From: Arthrobacter sp. zg-Y820
GTDB taxonomy: Bacteria > Actinomycetota > Actinomycetes > Actinomycetales > Micrococcaceae
Reading direction: 5' to 3'
DNA: 64,000 nucleotides
NCBI RefSeq assembly: GCF_030142155.1
Contig: NZ_CP126247.1
Location: 3,668,962-3,732,961 of the forward strand
Part shown: positions 24,395 through 33,352 of the stretch, one piece after another
Numbering within the stretch: position 1 is the first letter of the stretch
Layout: each line of letters opens with the position of its first letter
Notes under the pieces: generated by a model
Seen by the model: the letters and a program-made list of their open reading frames with translations, nothing else
Told to the model about the DNA's origin: nothing
Database searches by the model: none
Made by a program: the position numbers and the translations under genes

Positions 24395-25240
24395 CTAGCG
24401 GGAGCTTACCGACTCAAACTTCCGCACCGCCAGAGGAACAAAGACCAGCAGCATCGCCGCCGACCCGATCAGGACCGTCGCGGTCGCATGCTGCATGGGC
24501 CAGGTGTCCGGCACCGGGGTGTCACCCAGGTTGCCGAACAGCTCCCGCGCGGCCTGCACCAGGGCCGACACCGGATTCCAGTTCGCGAAGACCTCCAGCG
24601 GCGCCGGCAGGGTGGAGCTCTGCACAAATGCGTTGGAGATGAACGTGATGGGAAACAGGATCATGAAGGACGCGTTGTTGATGGTCTCCGGTGAGCGGAC
24701 GCTCATGCCGAGCAGGGCCATCACCCAGCTGAAGGCATAGGAAAAGAGCAGCAGCAGCCCCACCCCGGCCAGGAAGGAGGCGAAGGAGGTGTTGACCCGC
24801 CAGCCCACCAGCAGACCGGTCGCCATCATGATGAGCATGGAAATCGCGTTGAGCACCAGGTCCGAGTTGGTCCTCCCGATCAGCACCGCCGAGGGGCTCA
24901 TCGGGAGGGTGCGGAACCGGTCGACGATTCCCTCCTTCAGGTCTTGGGCCATCGCCGCCCCGGAGAACGTGGAACCGAAAACCACTGTCTGGGCGAAGAT
25001 TCCCGCCATCAGATACTGCGTGTAGTCGGTGCCGGCCACTGAAATCGAACCGCCGTAGACCTGGCTGAACAGCAGCACGAACATGATGGGCTGCAGGACG
25101 GCGAAGATGATCATGTCCGGCGAGCGCTTGATTTTGATCAGGTTGCGCCAGGTGACGGTCCAGCCGTCAGCGGCCCAGTTGGCTGTGGCCGCTTTGCCGC
25201 GGGTGGTCACGACGGGCAGTCGGGTTGCTGCGGCACTCAT
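24395..25240 (-). CDS. ABC transporter permease (DrrB-like)
   Basis: 281 residues with six membrane segments. The pattern WRNLIKIKRSPDMIIFAVLQPIMFVLLF near residue 30-57 and the mid-protein EGIVDRFRTLPMSPSAVLIGR are characteristic of DrrB/ABC-2 drug or lipid exporters. Its start overlaps the end of the DrrA-like ATPase (ATGA), so the two form a transporter. Substrate unknown; the type is often linked to daunorubicin-like efflux or glycolipid export. Confidence 0.88.
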   Translation of the reverse strand: MSAAATRLPVVTTRGKAATANWAADGWTVTWRNLIKIKRSPDMIIFAVLQPIMFVLLFSQVYGGSISVAGTDYTQYLMAGIFAQTVVFGSTFSGAAMAQDLKEGIVDRFRTLPMSPSAVLIGRTNSDLVLNAISMLIMMATGLLVGWRVNTSFASFLAGVGLLLLFSYAFSWVMALLGMSVRSPETINNASFMILFPITFISNAFVQSSTLPAPLEVFANWNPVSALVQAARELFGNLGDTPVPDTWPMQHATATVLIGSAAMLLVFVPLAVRKFESVSSR

Positions 25241-26289
25241 CGGCGGGCTCCTTCCTTGTCATCTGCATCCGCTGCAGCCCCGGCTTCCGGTTCCTCCTCG
25301 GCGGGTCGGCCGGTGAGCTGCAGGAAAACGTCGTCCAGCGTGGGCCGGCGGATGCCGGCGTCGTGCAGTCCGATGCCCTGCGCCTGCAAATCCGAGAGCA
25401 CGAGCTGCAGGGAGGCCGGGCCGTTCTGGACGCTCACTTCCAGGGCGCGCCCGTCGTCGGCCGTGTGCGGCTGGCCGGAGCCGTGGCGGGCGAGAACGGC
25501 CTCGGCCGCGGCGGCGTCGTTTCCGTCCACCAGCGCCACGGCGACACTGTGTCCGCCAATCCGGGACTTCAGCTGATCCGAGGTGCCCTCGGCGATCACT
25601 GTCCCGTGGTCGATCACGGCCACCGTGTCCGCCAGCTGGTCCGCTTCTTCCAGGTACTGCGTGGTCAGCAGCAGCGTGGTGCCTCCGGCAACGAGGTCCT
25701 TGATGACTTGCCACAGCGCGAGGCGGCTGCGCGGGTCAAGGCCGCTGGTCGGTTCGTCCAGGAACAGCACCCGCGGGCTGTTCACCAGGGCTCCGGCCAG
25801 GTCCAGGCGCCGCCGCATGCCGCCGGAATAGCCCTTAACCGGGCGGTTGCCGGCCTCGGCGAGGTCGAACATGTCGATCAGTTCGGCTGCGCGGGCCCGG
25901 GCCTGCCTGTCCGGAAGGTGGTACAGCCGGCCGACCATCCGCAGGTTTTCCATGCCGGTCAGGTTTTCATCGACCGCGGCGTACTGGCCGGAAACGCCGA
26001 TGATCCTCCGGACCTCCTTGGGATGGGCGAGCACGTTGATGCCGTCGATGGTGACGGTTCCGGCGTCGGGCTTGATCAGCGTGGTGAGGACCTTGACGGC
26101 GGTGGTCTTTCCCGCGCCGTTCGGTCCCAGCAGTGCCATGACGGCGCCTTCGGGCACCGCAATGTCCAGTCCGGCCAGCGCATGGACCGGCCCCGACTTG
26201 GACTTATAGGTTTTCGCGACTCCGTGCGCCTCTATCAGCGGAGAGCCAGGGGCGCTCGGTTCTTCAGACGAGGTTGGGGAAATGAACAT
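25237..26289 (-). CDS. ABC transporter ATP-binding protein (DrrA-like)
   Basis: 350 residues from ATG 26289; the upstream frame overlaps the MFS gene and lacks coding character. Walker A GPNGAGKTT near 58, Q-loop SGQYAAVDENLTG, signature KGYSGGMRRRLDLA, Walker B VLFLDEPTSGLD and the DrrA-typical C-terminal RRPTLDDVFLQLTGR. It powers the DrrB-like permease encoded immediately downstream with an ATGA overlap. No strong ribosome site precedes the ATG; TATCTT lies close upstream, so a leaderless transcript is possible. Confidence 0.92.
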   Translation of the reverse strand: MFISPTSSEEPSAPGSPLIEAHGVAKTYKSKSGPVHALAGLDIAVPEGAVMALLGPNGAGKTTAVKVLTTLIKPDAGTVTIDGINVLAHPKEVRRIIGVSGQYAAVDENLTGMENLRMVGRLYHLPDRQARARAAELIDMFDLAEAGNRPVKGYSGGMRRRLDLAGALVNSPRVLFLDEPTSGLDPRSRLALWQVIKDLVAGGTTLLLTTQYLEEADQLADTVAVIDHGTVIAEGTSDQLKSRIGGHSVAVALVDGNDAAAAEAVLARHGSGQPHTADDGRALEVSVQNGPASLQLVLSDLQAQGIGLHDAGIRRPTLDDVFLQLTGRPAEEEPEAGAAADADDKEGARR

Positions 26290-26381
26290 TGGTCGAAGAT
26301 AGGCCGGGCACTGCGGGTCCGGCACCCCCATTGCGGACACATGCGGTCCGCTGGTTTTGGTGCCGGTTCGGACCGGGAGCT

Positions 26382-27572
26382 TTACGGAGCGGCCTCGGAA
26401 ATTCTGTTCCGTTCCGCCGCGGCGGGGGCGAACAGGATGGAGAGCAGCATGGCCGCGCCCACCAGCAGCAGCGCGTTGCGGATACCCCAGTGCTCGCCCA
26501 GGAATCCCAGCACCGGCGGGCCGACAAAGAACGCCAGGTAGCCGATGGTGGACACCACCGACACCCGGCTGGCCGCATGGGCCGGGTCTTCGCCGGCCGC
26601 AGACATGCCCATGGGGAAGCCCAGGGCCGCGCCGATTCCCCACAGGACGGCCCCGATCCCGGCCAGCACCAGATTGGGGGCCAGGACAAACAGCAGCAGC
26701 CCGGCCAGTGACGCGCCCATGCAGATCCGCAGCGCCGGAACCCGTCCCCACTGGTCGATCAGCTGCGCGCCGAACCAGCGGGTGGCGGTCATGGCGGCCA
26801 CGAAGATGCCGAACATCACCGCGCCGGCGGTTTCACTGGTGCCGAGGCCGTCCACGGTGGCCTTGGCCACCCAGTCGTTGGCGGCGCCCTCGGTCAGCGC
26901 GGCGCCCAAAACCACCACGCCGATCAGCAGGGTGCGCCCCTCCTTCCACGCGGCGAACCGCGACCGCGGAGCAGCGGGTGCGCCGTCGTCGTCGTGCGCC
27001 GGCACCGGGTCGGGCAGGAAGTTCCGCGGCACGGCCAGCACCAGCACCGTGGCAATCGCCACGATGCCCAGCAGATGCAGGGACAGCGAAATTCCGACGG
27101 CCGAGAGCACGGCGCCGATCATAGCGCCCACAAATGCGCCGCCGCTGAACGCGGCATGGAACCTGGGCATCACCGTGCGGCCGAGGTGGCGTTCCACCTC
27201 GGTGCCCTCCAGGTTCATGGCCACGTCCCAGAGGCCGATGCCGGCGCCGAAGAGCAGCAGGCCTCCTGCGGCCAGCGGCACATTGGGCCAAAACAGGGAG
27301 GCGGCGATGATCAGGGACGCGGCCGACGTCGTCAGTCCGCCGGCGCGCACGGCACCGGCGGTGCCGATCCGCTGGGCGATGGATCCGGCCAGCGGCAGTG
27401 AACAGATCGAGCCGACGGCGGAAAACAACAGCAGCAGCCCGACCCCCGCCGCGCCGATCCCGAGGGATTCGGCGGCGGCGGGAATGCGGGCGGCCCAGCT
27501 GGCAAAAATGAGGCCGTTGAGGCCAAAGATCACGAAGACGGAAATCAGGGCACGGTCCAGAGAGCTCTTCAC
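26382..27572 (-). CDS. MFS transporter (sugar/drug efflux type)
   Basis: 396 residues from GTG 27572, where the transporter sequence starts (KSSLDRALISVFVIFGLNGLIFASWAARIP); the frame opens at 27755 but that part overlaps the repeat region. Twelve helices are evident with a central cytosolic loop (VPAHDDDGAPAAP). NGLIFASWAARIP and LLFGAGIGLWDVAMNLEG are typical of the FucP-like/YbjJ-type MFS branch. Substrate unknown. The start is uncertain because no ribosome site is visible. Confidence 0.82.
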   Translation of the reverse strand: MKSSLDRALISVFVIFGLNGLIFASWAARIPAAAESLGIGAAGVGLLLLFSAVGSICSLPLAGSIAQRIGTAGAVRAGGLTTSAASLIIAASLFWPNVPLAAGGLLLFGAGIGLWDVAMNLEGTEVERHLGRTVMPRFHAAFSGGAFVGAMIGAVLSAVGISLSLHLLGIVAIATVLVLAVPRNFLPDPVPAHDDDGAPAAPRSRFAAWKEGRTLLIGVVVLGAALTEGAANDWVAKATVDGLGTSETAGAVMFGIFVAAMTATRWFGAQLIDQWGRVPALRICMGASLAGLLLFVLAPNLVLAGIGAVLWGIGAALGFPMGMSAAGEDPAHAASRVSVVSTIGYLAFFVGPPVLGFLGEHWGIRNALLLVGAAMLLSILFAPAAAERNRISEAAP

Positions 27573-27917
27573 GCCTATATTGTGCAGCCAGTCCGCGCCG
27601 CGGCGGAAACGGACCTTGCTCACACCGGCGGCAGCCGCAGCCCTGTGAGCCCACGATCTGCACACTGGATGGGCCCTGGCCATCGAGTGTGCAGATATAG
27701 CGGGCAGGATTCCCCGAGTGCGCACGTATGGCGGGCTCGGCGGCGCGGAAGTCACCCGATCTGCACACTCGGCGAGCGTGGGCCGACGAAAGCGGCTCGA
27801 AGTCGGCAGAGCTGCACACTCGGCATCAGGGGCGGCGGTGAGGCCCCTTGCGCACTAGCCGATTGACTTGCCCGGCCGGCGGCCTGGCACACACAAAGGG
27901 GCCGGCCGGCGGTCCGG
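27573..27917. other. Repeat-bearing intergenic region
   Basis: About 345 bp without a credible gene, containing at least five copies of a short element in both orientations (listed separately). The rest shows no recognised feature. Confidence 0.6.
27655..27823. repeat. Cluster of short interspersed repeats (core GAGTGTGCAGAT)
   Basis: Five copies of a 14-22 bp element. Minus orientation: 27655-27668, 27757-27772 (CGATCTGCACACTCGG) and 27808-27823 (AGAGCTGCACACTCGG). Plus orientation: 27683-27704 (TCGAGTGTGCAGATATAGCG start) and 27714-27735 (CCGAGTGCGCACGTATGGCG start). The plus copies share an extended TAT(A/G)GCGGG tail. Mixed orientations and spacing of 9-40 bp resemble REP-type repeats. 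Confidence 0.75.
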
Positions 27918-29600
27918 TCAGCGGGCCCGGACCACGCGTTTCTCGTCCCAGACCGGGGTCTCGGATTCGTAGACTTTGCCGTCGGAGCCGAAGACCAGGA
28001 ACCGGTCGAAGCTGCGGGCGAACCAGCGGTCGTGAGTGACGGCCAGGACGGTGCCTTCGAACGCGTCGATGGCCTTTTCCAGCGCCTCGGCGGAATGCAG
28101 GTCCAGGTTGTCGGTCGGTTCATCCAGCAGCAGCAGCGTGGCGCCGGAGAGTTCCAGCAGCAGGATCTGCAGCCGGGCCTGCTGCCCGCCGGAGAGCGAA
28201 TCGTATTTCTGCTCCGAGGACGCCGCCAGCCCGTAGCGGTCCAGTGCGCCGGCCGCAGCCTCGCGGCCCAGCCCGGAGCGGTGGTCGTCGCCGCGGTGCA
28301 GGATGTCCAGCAGGGTTTTGCCGAGCAGGTCCGGGCGCATCATGGTCTGCGCGAAGAAGCCGGGCCGGATCCGGGCGCCGAGCTTCACCGATCCCTCGTG
28401 CGGCACCGGAGCGATCTCCACCTCGGACACCGGTTCGTGTTCCTTTTCCGGATCGGTGCCGCCGGCGGCCAGCAGCCGCAGGAAGTGCGATTTGCCCGAG
28501 CCGTTGGCGCCAAGCACGCCCACCCGGTCGCCGAACCAGATTTCGGTGCTGAAGGGCTTCATCAGGCCGGTGAGTTCCAGCTTCTGCGCGACGACGGCGC
28601 GCTTGGCCGTCCGTCCGCCGCGCAGCCGCATCTTCACGTTCTGTTCGATGGGCAGCGCCTCGGGCGGGCCGGCCTCAAGGAATTTGGCCAGCCGGGTCTG
28701 CGCGGCCTGGTAACGGTTGGCCATGTCGGAGCGGAACGCAGCCTTGTTCTTGTACATGTTGACGAGTTCCTTGAGCTTCAGGTGCTCCTCGTCCCAGCGC
28801 CGCCGCAGTTCCTCGAACCGGGCGTTGCGGTCCTCGCGGGCAGTGACGTAGCTGCTGAACCCGCCGCCGTGGATCCAGGCGGAAGCACCGTTGATGCCGG
28901 GCTCCAGGGTGACGATGCGGGTCGCGGCGTTGTCCAGCAGCTCGCGGTCGTGGCTGACAAACAGCACTGATTTTTTCGATTCCGCGAGTTTCGCTTCCAG
29001 CCAGCGCTTGCCGGGAACGTCGAGGTAGTTGTCCGGTTCATCCAGGAGCAGCAGCTCGTCCGGGCCGGAGAACAGGGCCTCCAGGACCAGGCGCTTCTGC
29101 TCGCCGCCGGACAGCGTGGAGGCCTTGCGGTACTGCGCCCGGTCAAACGGCACACCCAGGGCGGCCATGGTGACCTCGTCCCAGACGGTTTCCTGCTCGT
29201 AGCCGCCGGCATCTCCCCAGTCGGCGATGGCTGTGGCGTACCGCATCTGGGTGGGTTCGTCGTCGCGCTCCATCATGGCCAGCTCGGCGTCGTCCACTGC
29301 CTTGGCGGCGGCGGCGAGCGCCGGCGGGGCGGCCGAGACCAGCAGGTCACGGACGGTGCTGTCGTCGCGGACCTGGCCCACGAACTGGCGCATGATGCCC
29401 ATGGATCCGGACTTCGCCACGGTGCCTTCGTCGGCCTTGATGTCCTCCGCAATGATCCGCAGCAGCGTGGTCTTGCCGGTGCCGTTGGGGCCGATCAGGG
29501 CAGTCTTGTGCCCGTCCCCCACCTTGAAGCTGACGCCGTTGAGCAGCTGCCGGCCGTCGGAGAGGAAATAGTCAATGTTGGATACGTCGAGGTGAGCCAC
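27918..29600 (-). CDS. ABC-F family ATPase
   Basis: 560 residues from GTG 29600 with GGGAGG upstream. Two ABC domains and no membrane segments: Walker A GPNGTGKTT near 38 and GANGSGKSH near 363; signatures LSGGEQKR and LSGGQQAR; Walker B LLLLDEPDNYLD and LLLLDEPTDNLD. A charged inter-domain linker (about residues 245-300) joins them. ABC-F proteins act on the ribosome E site to control translation or give antibiotic protection. Which role applies cannot be told here. Gene stands alone. Confidence 0.92.
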   Translation of the reverse strand: MAHLDVSNIDYFLSDGRQLLNGVSFKVGDGHKTALIGPNGTGKTTLLRIIAEDIKADEGTVAKSGSMGIMRQFVGQVRDDSTVRDLLVSAAPPALAAAAKAVDDAELAMMERDDEPTQMRYATAIADWGDAGGYEQETVWDEVTMAALGVPFDRAQYRKASTLSGGEQKRLVLEALFSGPDELLLLDEPDNYLDVPGKRWLEAKLAESKKSVLFVSHDRELLDNAATRIVTLEPGINGASAWIHGGGFSSYVTAREDRNARFEELRRRWDEEHLKLKELVNMYKNKAAFRSDMANRYQAAQTRLAKFLEAGPPEALPIEQNVKMRLRGGRTAKRAVVAQKLELTGLMKPFSTEIWFGDRVGVLGANGSGKSHFLRLLAAGGTDPEKEHEPVSEVEIAPVPHEGSVKLGARIRPGFFAQTMMRPDLLGKTLLDILHRGDDHRSGLGREAAAGALDRYGLAASSEQKYDSLSGGQQARLQILLLELSGATLLLLDEPTDNLDLHSAEALEKAIDAFEGTVLAVTHDRWFARSFDRFLVFGSDGKVYESETPVWDEKRVVRAR

Positions 29601-29742
29601 GCTCCTATCCTCCCATCCGGCGCGCTGCCGGCCGCATGGCTGCCGTGCGTGGACAGGCTGCGTGGAGCGGCTATGTGGACAGCGGCTGGCGGGATCTGTC
29701 TACGATGAAGCTCCCAACACCGGGGCCGACCAAGGAGCACAC

Positions 29743-30063
29743 GTGATCTTCATAACCGTCAAATTCAACGTCAAGCCCGAATGGGCCGACCGCTGGCCGG
29801 AACTGACTGCCGATTTCACGGCCGCCACCCGCGCCGAGCCGGGCAATCTGTGGTTCGACTGGTCGCGCAGCCTGGAGAACCCCAACGAGTTTGTCCTGGT
29901 CGAAGCCTTCAAGGACGACGCCGCTGCCGCCCACGTCCAGAGCGATCACTTCCAGCAGGCCATGAAGGACATGGTGCAGGCGCTGGTGGAGACTCCGAAG
30001 ATCATCAACACCGTGATCGACGGCGAAGACTGGTCGCGCATGGGCGAGTTGACGGTCGAGTAA
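29743..30063 (+). CDS. Putative quinol monooxygenase (ABM domain)
   Basis: 106 residues from GTG 29743 with AAGGAG five bases upstream. A single ferredoxin-like ABM fold: VIFITVKFNVKPEWADRW, then FTAATRAEPGNLWFDWSRS and FVLVEAFKDDAAAAHVQSDHF (conserved His). YgiN/LsrG-like members oxidise quinols or isomerise small molecules; substrate unknown. Convergent with the HicA-like gene across a long hairpin. Confidence 0.85.
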   Translation: MIFITVKFNVKPEWADRWPELTADFTAATRAEPGNLWFDWSRSLENPNEFVLVEAFKDDAAAAHVQSDHFQQAMKDMVQALVETPKIINTVIDGEDWSRMGELTVE

Positions 30064-30090
30064 TTCGGGCTGGCGGCCCGGCCGGTTCCG

Positions 30091-30133
30091 CGACACCAAG
30101 TAGCCCCGGGCCGCCCGGGACTACTTGGTGTCG
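30091..30133. terminator. Long hairpin overlapping the end of the HicA-like gene
   Basis: CGACACCAAGTAG (30091-30103) pairs perfectly with CTACTTGGTGTCG (30121-30133); inside, after one mismatch, CCCGGG pairs with CCCGGG around a CCG loop. The right arm is the last four codons and stop of the minus-strand gene. No T-run. Probably ends or protects both convergent transcripts. Confidence 0.65.
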
Positions 30134-30390
30134 AGGGTGTATCCGGCGCGGGTCAGCATCTTTCGCAGGTCAACCACTGTCTGCTCGTCGATGTCCTTGC
30201 CCCGCGGCGGCTCCAGGAAGTCCGTCTGCCCGCCGAGGGTGACCTCGTACTTGCCGTTGTGCTCCCGGGTGGTGTCGGCCACCGCTTCGAGCAGTGACAC
30301 GACGTTCTTCCACTCAATGTTTGAGCTGGTGGGATGCCGCAGGATCTGATCCAGCGTGTCCCGGTGGTGATTGTTCAGGTGTTCGGTCAT
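30121..30390 (-). CDS. HicA-like toxin-family protein without HicB partner
   Basis: 89 residues from ATG 30390 with AGGAGG six bases upstream. The pattern LDQILRHPTSSNIEWKNVVSLLEAVA and the late PRGKDIDEQTVVDLRKMLTRAGY matches HicA-family (PF07927-like) double-stranded RNA-binding fold proteins common in actinobacteria. The His of the GxxHxxF segment typical of active HicA is replaced (GGQTDFLEPP), and no hicB adjoins. It is therefore more likely a stand-alone RNA-binding relative than an active toxin. Confidence 0.7.
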   Translation of the reverse strand: MTEHLNNHHRDTLDQILRHPTSSNIEWKNVVSLLEAVADTTREHNGKYEVTLGGQTDFLEPPRGKDIDEQTVVDLRKMLTRAGYTLDTK

Positions 30391-30480
30391 CGGAAACCTC
30401 CTGTTTCCAGTTCCCCACGACCGCGCCCGGAGCGCAAGGGACGGCGGCCTCCGCACCCTCCCGGCCACTACGTCCGGCCG

Positions 30481-31791
30481 CTACTTGGCGGCGGTGCCTG
30501 CCAATCGTGCGGCCACCCGCGCCGGTACGAGGTGGGCCACATGGCCCGCCATGGTTCGTGAGCCTAGCTCGATCACCAGTCCCCAGGCGGCCATGACCAG
30601 GAAGGTCCACGGCGCTGGCCCCACGGTTCCGAACCCTTGTCCGCCGCCGCTGCCGCCGGCCAGGGTTTGGCCGGCAGCGACGACGCCGAGCACGGATACC
30701 GCTGCGCCGGCAAACCCGAAGACCGCCGGCAGGGTCAGCCATCCGGAGCGCCGGCCCAGCGATTCGGGGCGCCGGTCCCGGGCCAGGAACCAGGCCACGG
30801 ATGCGGCTGCGGACAGCAGCAGGGTCAGCGCACCGGCTGCCGCGCTGGCCCAGACCGGCAGGTCAACAACGGAGCCCGGAAGTTGTGCCGCCGCGGGCAG
30901 TCCTTGTTCCGCCACTGCTGAGAGATGACCGGCGGCGTAGGCCCAGGCCGAGGCCGTTGGCAGCCACAACGGCGCGGCAAACATCACGGCCACACCGCCC
31001 TTGACCAGGGCGGTGACTGCCAGGGCCGCTCCGGCCACTGCCGTGTAGGCCAGGTAATGGGCTCCGGCCAGGCGAAGCGCTGCGCGGACCCCGGGGAGGG
31101 ACCGCTCCGCCCGGGTCACCCAGTGCGGTGCCGTTCCGGTCTCGTGCTTTCGCCCCGCCCAGCTGGCTACCGTGCCAAGCAGCACCGCGCCGGCGACCAG
31201 GCCCGGGGAGGCTGCGGTCAGGAACATGGCTCCGGTTTCGGTGTCTTCACGCAGCGAGAACGCCAGGCTCAGCAGCACTGAAACGGCGGCCAACGCCAGT
31301 CCGGTCAGCGCCGAATACAGCCAGCGCTGGCCCTCGGACGCCGACGGTGAGCTCCTCTCGGCCCGGCGGCCCAGCCGCCACAGCGAGGCGACCGACACCA
31401 CGGTCAGGAGCAGGGGAAGGGCGCCTGCCCAGAGGCTGACAAGCGGGGCGGGAAGGTCTGCGTACCCGGCGGCGGAGACGGTCAGCACCGGAGTGCCGCC
31501 CAGCGCCATCGCGGCGAGGAAAAACGGATAAATCAACAGCGCCGACGGACCGTCCAGCCGGGCGCCCATGTTCCCGGCGGAATCATTCATGCCGTTCAGG
31601 GCTCCGGTGCCGCCCACAAAAAATCCCAGGACCAGCAGCGCCATCATCACCAGCGCGGCCCCAAGGGTCAGTCCATAGGCAAACAAGGCTGACTGCAGTG
31701 CCAGCCACCACTGCGGGGGCCGGCGGTCGGATTCGGCAGGCAGAGCAAGGGTGTCCGGGTTTCCCGGAATCCCGTTGTCCTGGTTGTCCAT
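30481..31791 (-). CDS. Hypothetical multi-pass membrane protein
   Basis: 436 residues with about ten hydrophobic segments and a polar N-terminal 30 residues. AGGGGGAATGGATAA precedes the ATG. Length and Ala/Gly/Leu-rich helices resemble streptomycete/Micrococcaceae integral membrane proteins of unknown function. No motif points to a substrate. It stands between the HicA-like gene (90 bp) and the oxidoreductase gene (115 bp), all on the minus strand. Confidence 0.7.
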   Translation of the reverse strand: MDNQDNGIPGNPDTLALPAESDRRPPQWWLALQSALFAYGLTLGAALVMMALLVLGFFVGGTGALNGMNDSAGNMGARLDGPSALLIYPFFLAAMALGGTPVLTVSAAGYADLPAPLVSLWAGALPLLLTVVSVASLWRLGRRAERSSPSASEGQRWLYSALTGLALAAVSVLLSLAFSLREDTETGAMFLTAASPGLVAGAVLLGTVASWAGRKHETGTAPHWVTRAERSLPGVRAALRLAGAHYLAYTAVAGAALAVTALVKGGVAVMFAAPLWLPTASAWAYAAGHLSAVAEQGLPAAAQLPGSVVDLPVWASAAAGALTLLLSAAASVAWFLARDRRPESLGRRSGWLTLPAVFGFAGAAVSVLGVVAAGQTLAGGSGGGQGFGTVGPAPWTFLVMAAWGLVIELGSRTMAGHVAHLVPARVAARLAGTAAK

Positions 31792-31906
31792 TTATCCATT
31801 CCCCCTGCAGAGCATGAGCAGCCTTGCGTCGGATTTAAACATACAAGCTTCCGGCGGTATCGCCTGCGACGTCCCCCGCGGCCCAGCACGGCAGCAGCGG
31901 CGGCGG

Positions 31907-33352
31907 TCAGTTTTCCGCACCCAGGTCCGGGACGTCCATTCCGTGGTCCCGGCGCAGGGCCAGCGCCGCCGCGTGCCAGCCGCCCATCCCGTGGACTCCC
32001 GGCCCGGGCGGAGTGGAGGCTGAGCACAGGTAAACCCCGGGCAGCGGTGTCTGCCACGGATTCACTGCGGGCACCGGCCGGGCGGCCATCTGCCACAAGT
32101 TCACCGCGCCGCCGCCGAAGTCCCCGCCGACATAGTTCTCATTGTAGCGCTCCAGATCCGCCGCCGTCGTTGCCTGCGAGCGCACGACGACGTCACGGAA
32201 GCCGGGTGCGAAGCGCTCGATCTGCGCGGTGACGGCCTCCGTCATGTCCACCGTGGATCCGGCCGGGACGTGGCAGTAGGTCCAGAGGATGTGGCGGTCC
32301 GCCGGTGCCCGGGAGGAGTCAAAGCTGCTCGGTTGGGACAGCAGGACGTACGGCCGCTCCGGATGCCGGCCCGCCGCCACCTGCGCCTCGGCCCGGGCCA
32401 GCTCTTCACGGCGGCCTCCCACATGCACCGTCCCGGCCCGGCGCACGCCCTCGTTGGCCCACGGAACCGGCCCCGAAAGAATGAAGTCCACCTTGCAGGC
32501 AGCGTTGCCGTAGCGGAACCGGGCCAGGGCCCGCGCATACGGCCCCGGCAGCTCCGGGCCGGCCAGATCGAGCAGGGTCGCCGGCGACACATCGAGCAGG
32601 ACGGTGGGAGAACTCCTTACCTCGTTCAGCGACGCCACCCGGTGACCGGTCACCAATTCACCGCCGTGCGCCAACAGGTCACTGACCATGGCATCGGCGA
32701 TGGCCTGCGATCCTCCCTCCGGAATGGGCCAGCCCACGGTGTGCGCCAGCAGCGACAGCAGCAGCCCTCCTCCGGCCGAGGGCAGCGAAGGCATCCGCCC
32801 CACGGGATGCGCGGCGACCCCGGTGAGCAGTGCGGGGGCCTTCGCCTCGGAGAACCGCCGGTTCCACAGCGGAGTGCCCTGCTCCAGGGCCGCCCGTCCA
32901 AAGGCCAGCGCCGCCGCCGGCTCGCGGTAACCGCGGAGCAGCGGGGACATCAGCAGGCTGGTGATGTCTTCGCTGCGCCGCACCAGGGGCTGCATCAGGC
33001 GGCGGAAGGCGGCGCCGTCGGGCCCCAGGCCCTGAACCGTGCGTTCCAGGTCCCGGTAGGCCAGGCCGGCGTCCCCGCCGTCGAGCGGGTGGGCGTAGGA
33101 AATGTCCGGCACGGTGAGCTTGATCCGCTCCGCCAGCTCAAACCGGCGGAAAAAGGGCGAGGCCAAAGCCATGGGATGCACGGCGGAGCAGACGTCGTAC
33201 CGGTGGCCGGGTTCCAGCAGCTCCTTGGTCCGGCTGCCGCCGCCGGCCGTGGGTCCGGCTTCAAAGACCCGGACCGACAACCCGGCGCGGGCCATGATGA
33301 CCGCAGCGGCCAGCCCGTTGGGTCCTGCGCCGACCACTGAAACATCGGTCAT
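31907..33352 (-). CDS. NAD(P)/FAD-dependent oxidoreductase (phytoene-desaturase-like)
   Basis: 481 residues. N-terminal dinucleotide-binding motif VVGAGPNGLAAAVIMARAGLSVRVFE (GxGxxG then Glu) and the C-terminal FAD motif GVYLCSASTPPGPGVHGMGGWHAA define the CrtI/PYROXD2 family. No carotenoid gene adjoins, so a carotenoid substrate is not supported. Its start overlaps the stop of the GT87-like gene (ATGA), implying co-translation with a polyprenyl-type glycosyltransferase. Confidence 0.85.
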   Translation of the reverse strand: MTDVSVVGAGPNGLAAAVIMARAGLSVRVFEAGPTAGGGSRTKELLEPGHRYDVCSAVHPMALASPFFRRFELAERIKLTVPDISYAHPLDGGDAGLAYRDLERTVQGLGPDGAAFRRLMQPLVRRSEDITSLLMSPLLRGYREPAAALAFGRAALEQGTPLWNRRFSEAKAPALLTGVAAHPVGRMPSLPSAGGGLLLSLLAHTVGWPIPEGGSQAIADAMVSDLLAHGGELVTGHRVASLNEVRSSPTVLLDVSPATLLDLAGPELPGPYARALARFRYGNAACKVDFILSGPVPWANEGVRRAGTVHVGGRREELARAEAQVAAGRHPERPYVLLSQPSSFDSSRAPADRHILWTYCHVPAGSTVDMTEAVTAQIERFAPGFRDVVVRSQATTAADLERYNENYVGGDFGGGAVNLWQMAARPVPAVNPWQTPLPGVYLCSASTPPGPGVHGMGGWHAAALALRRDHGMDVPDLGAEN

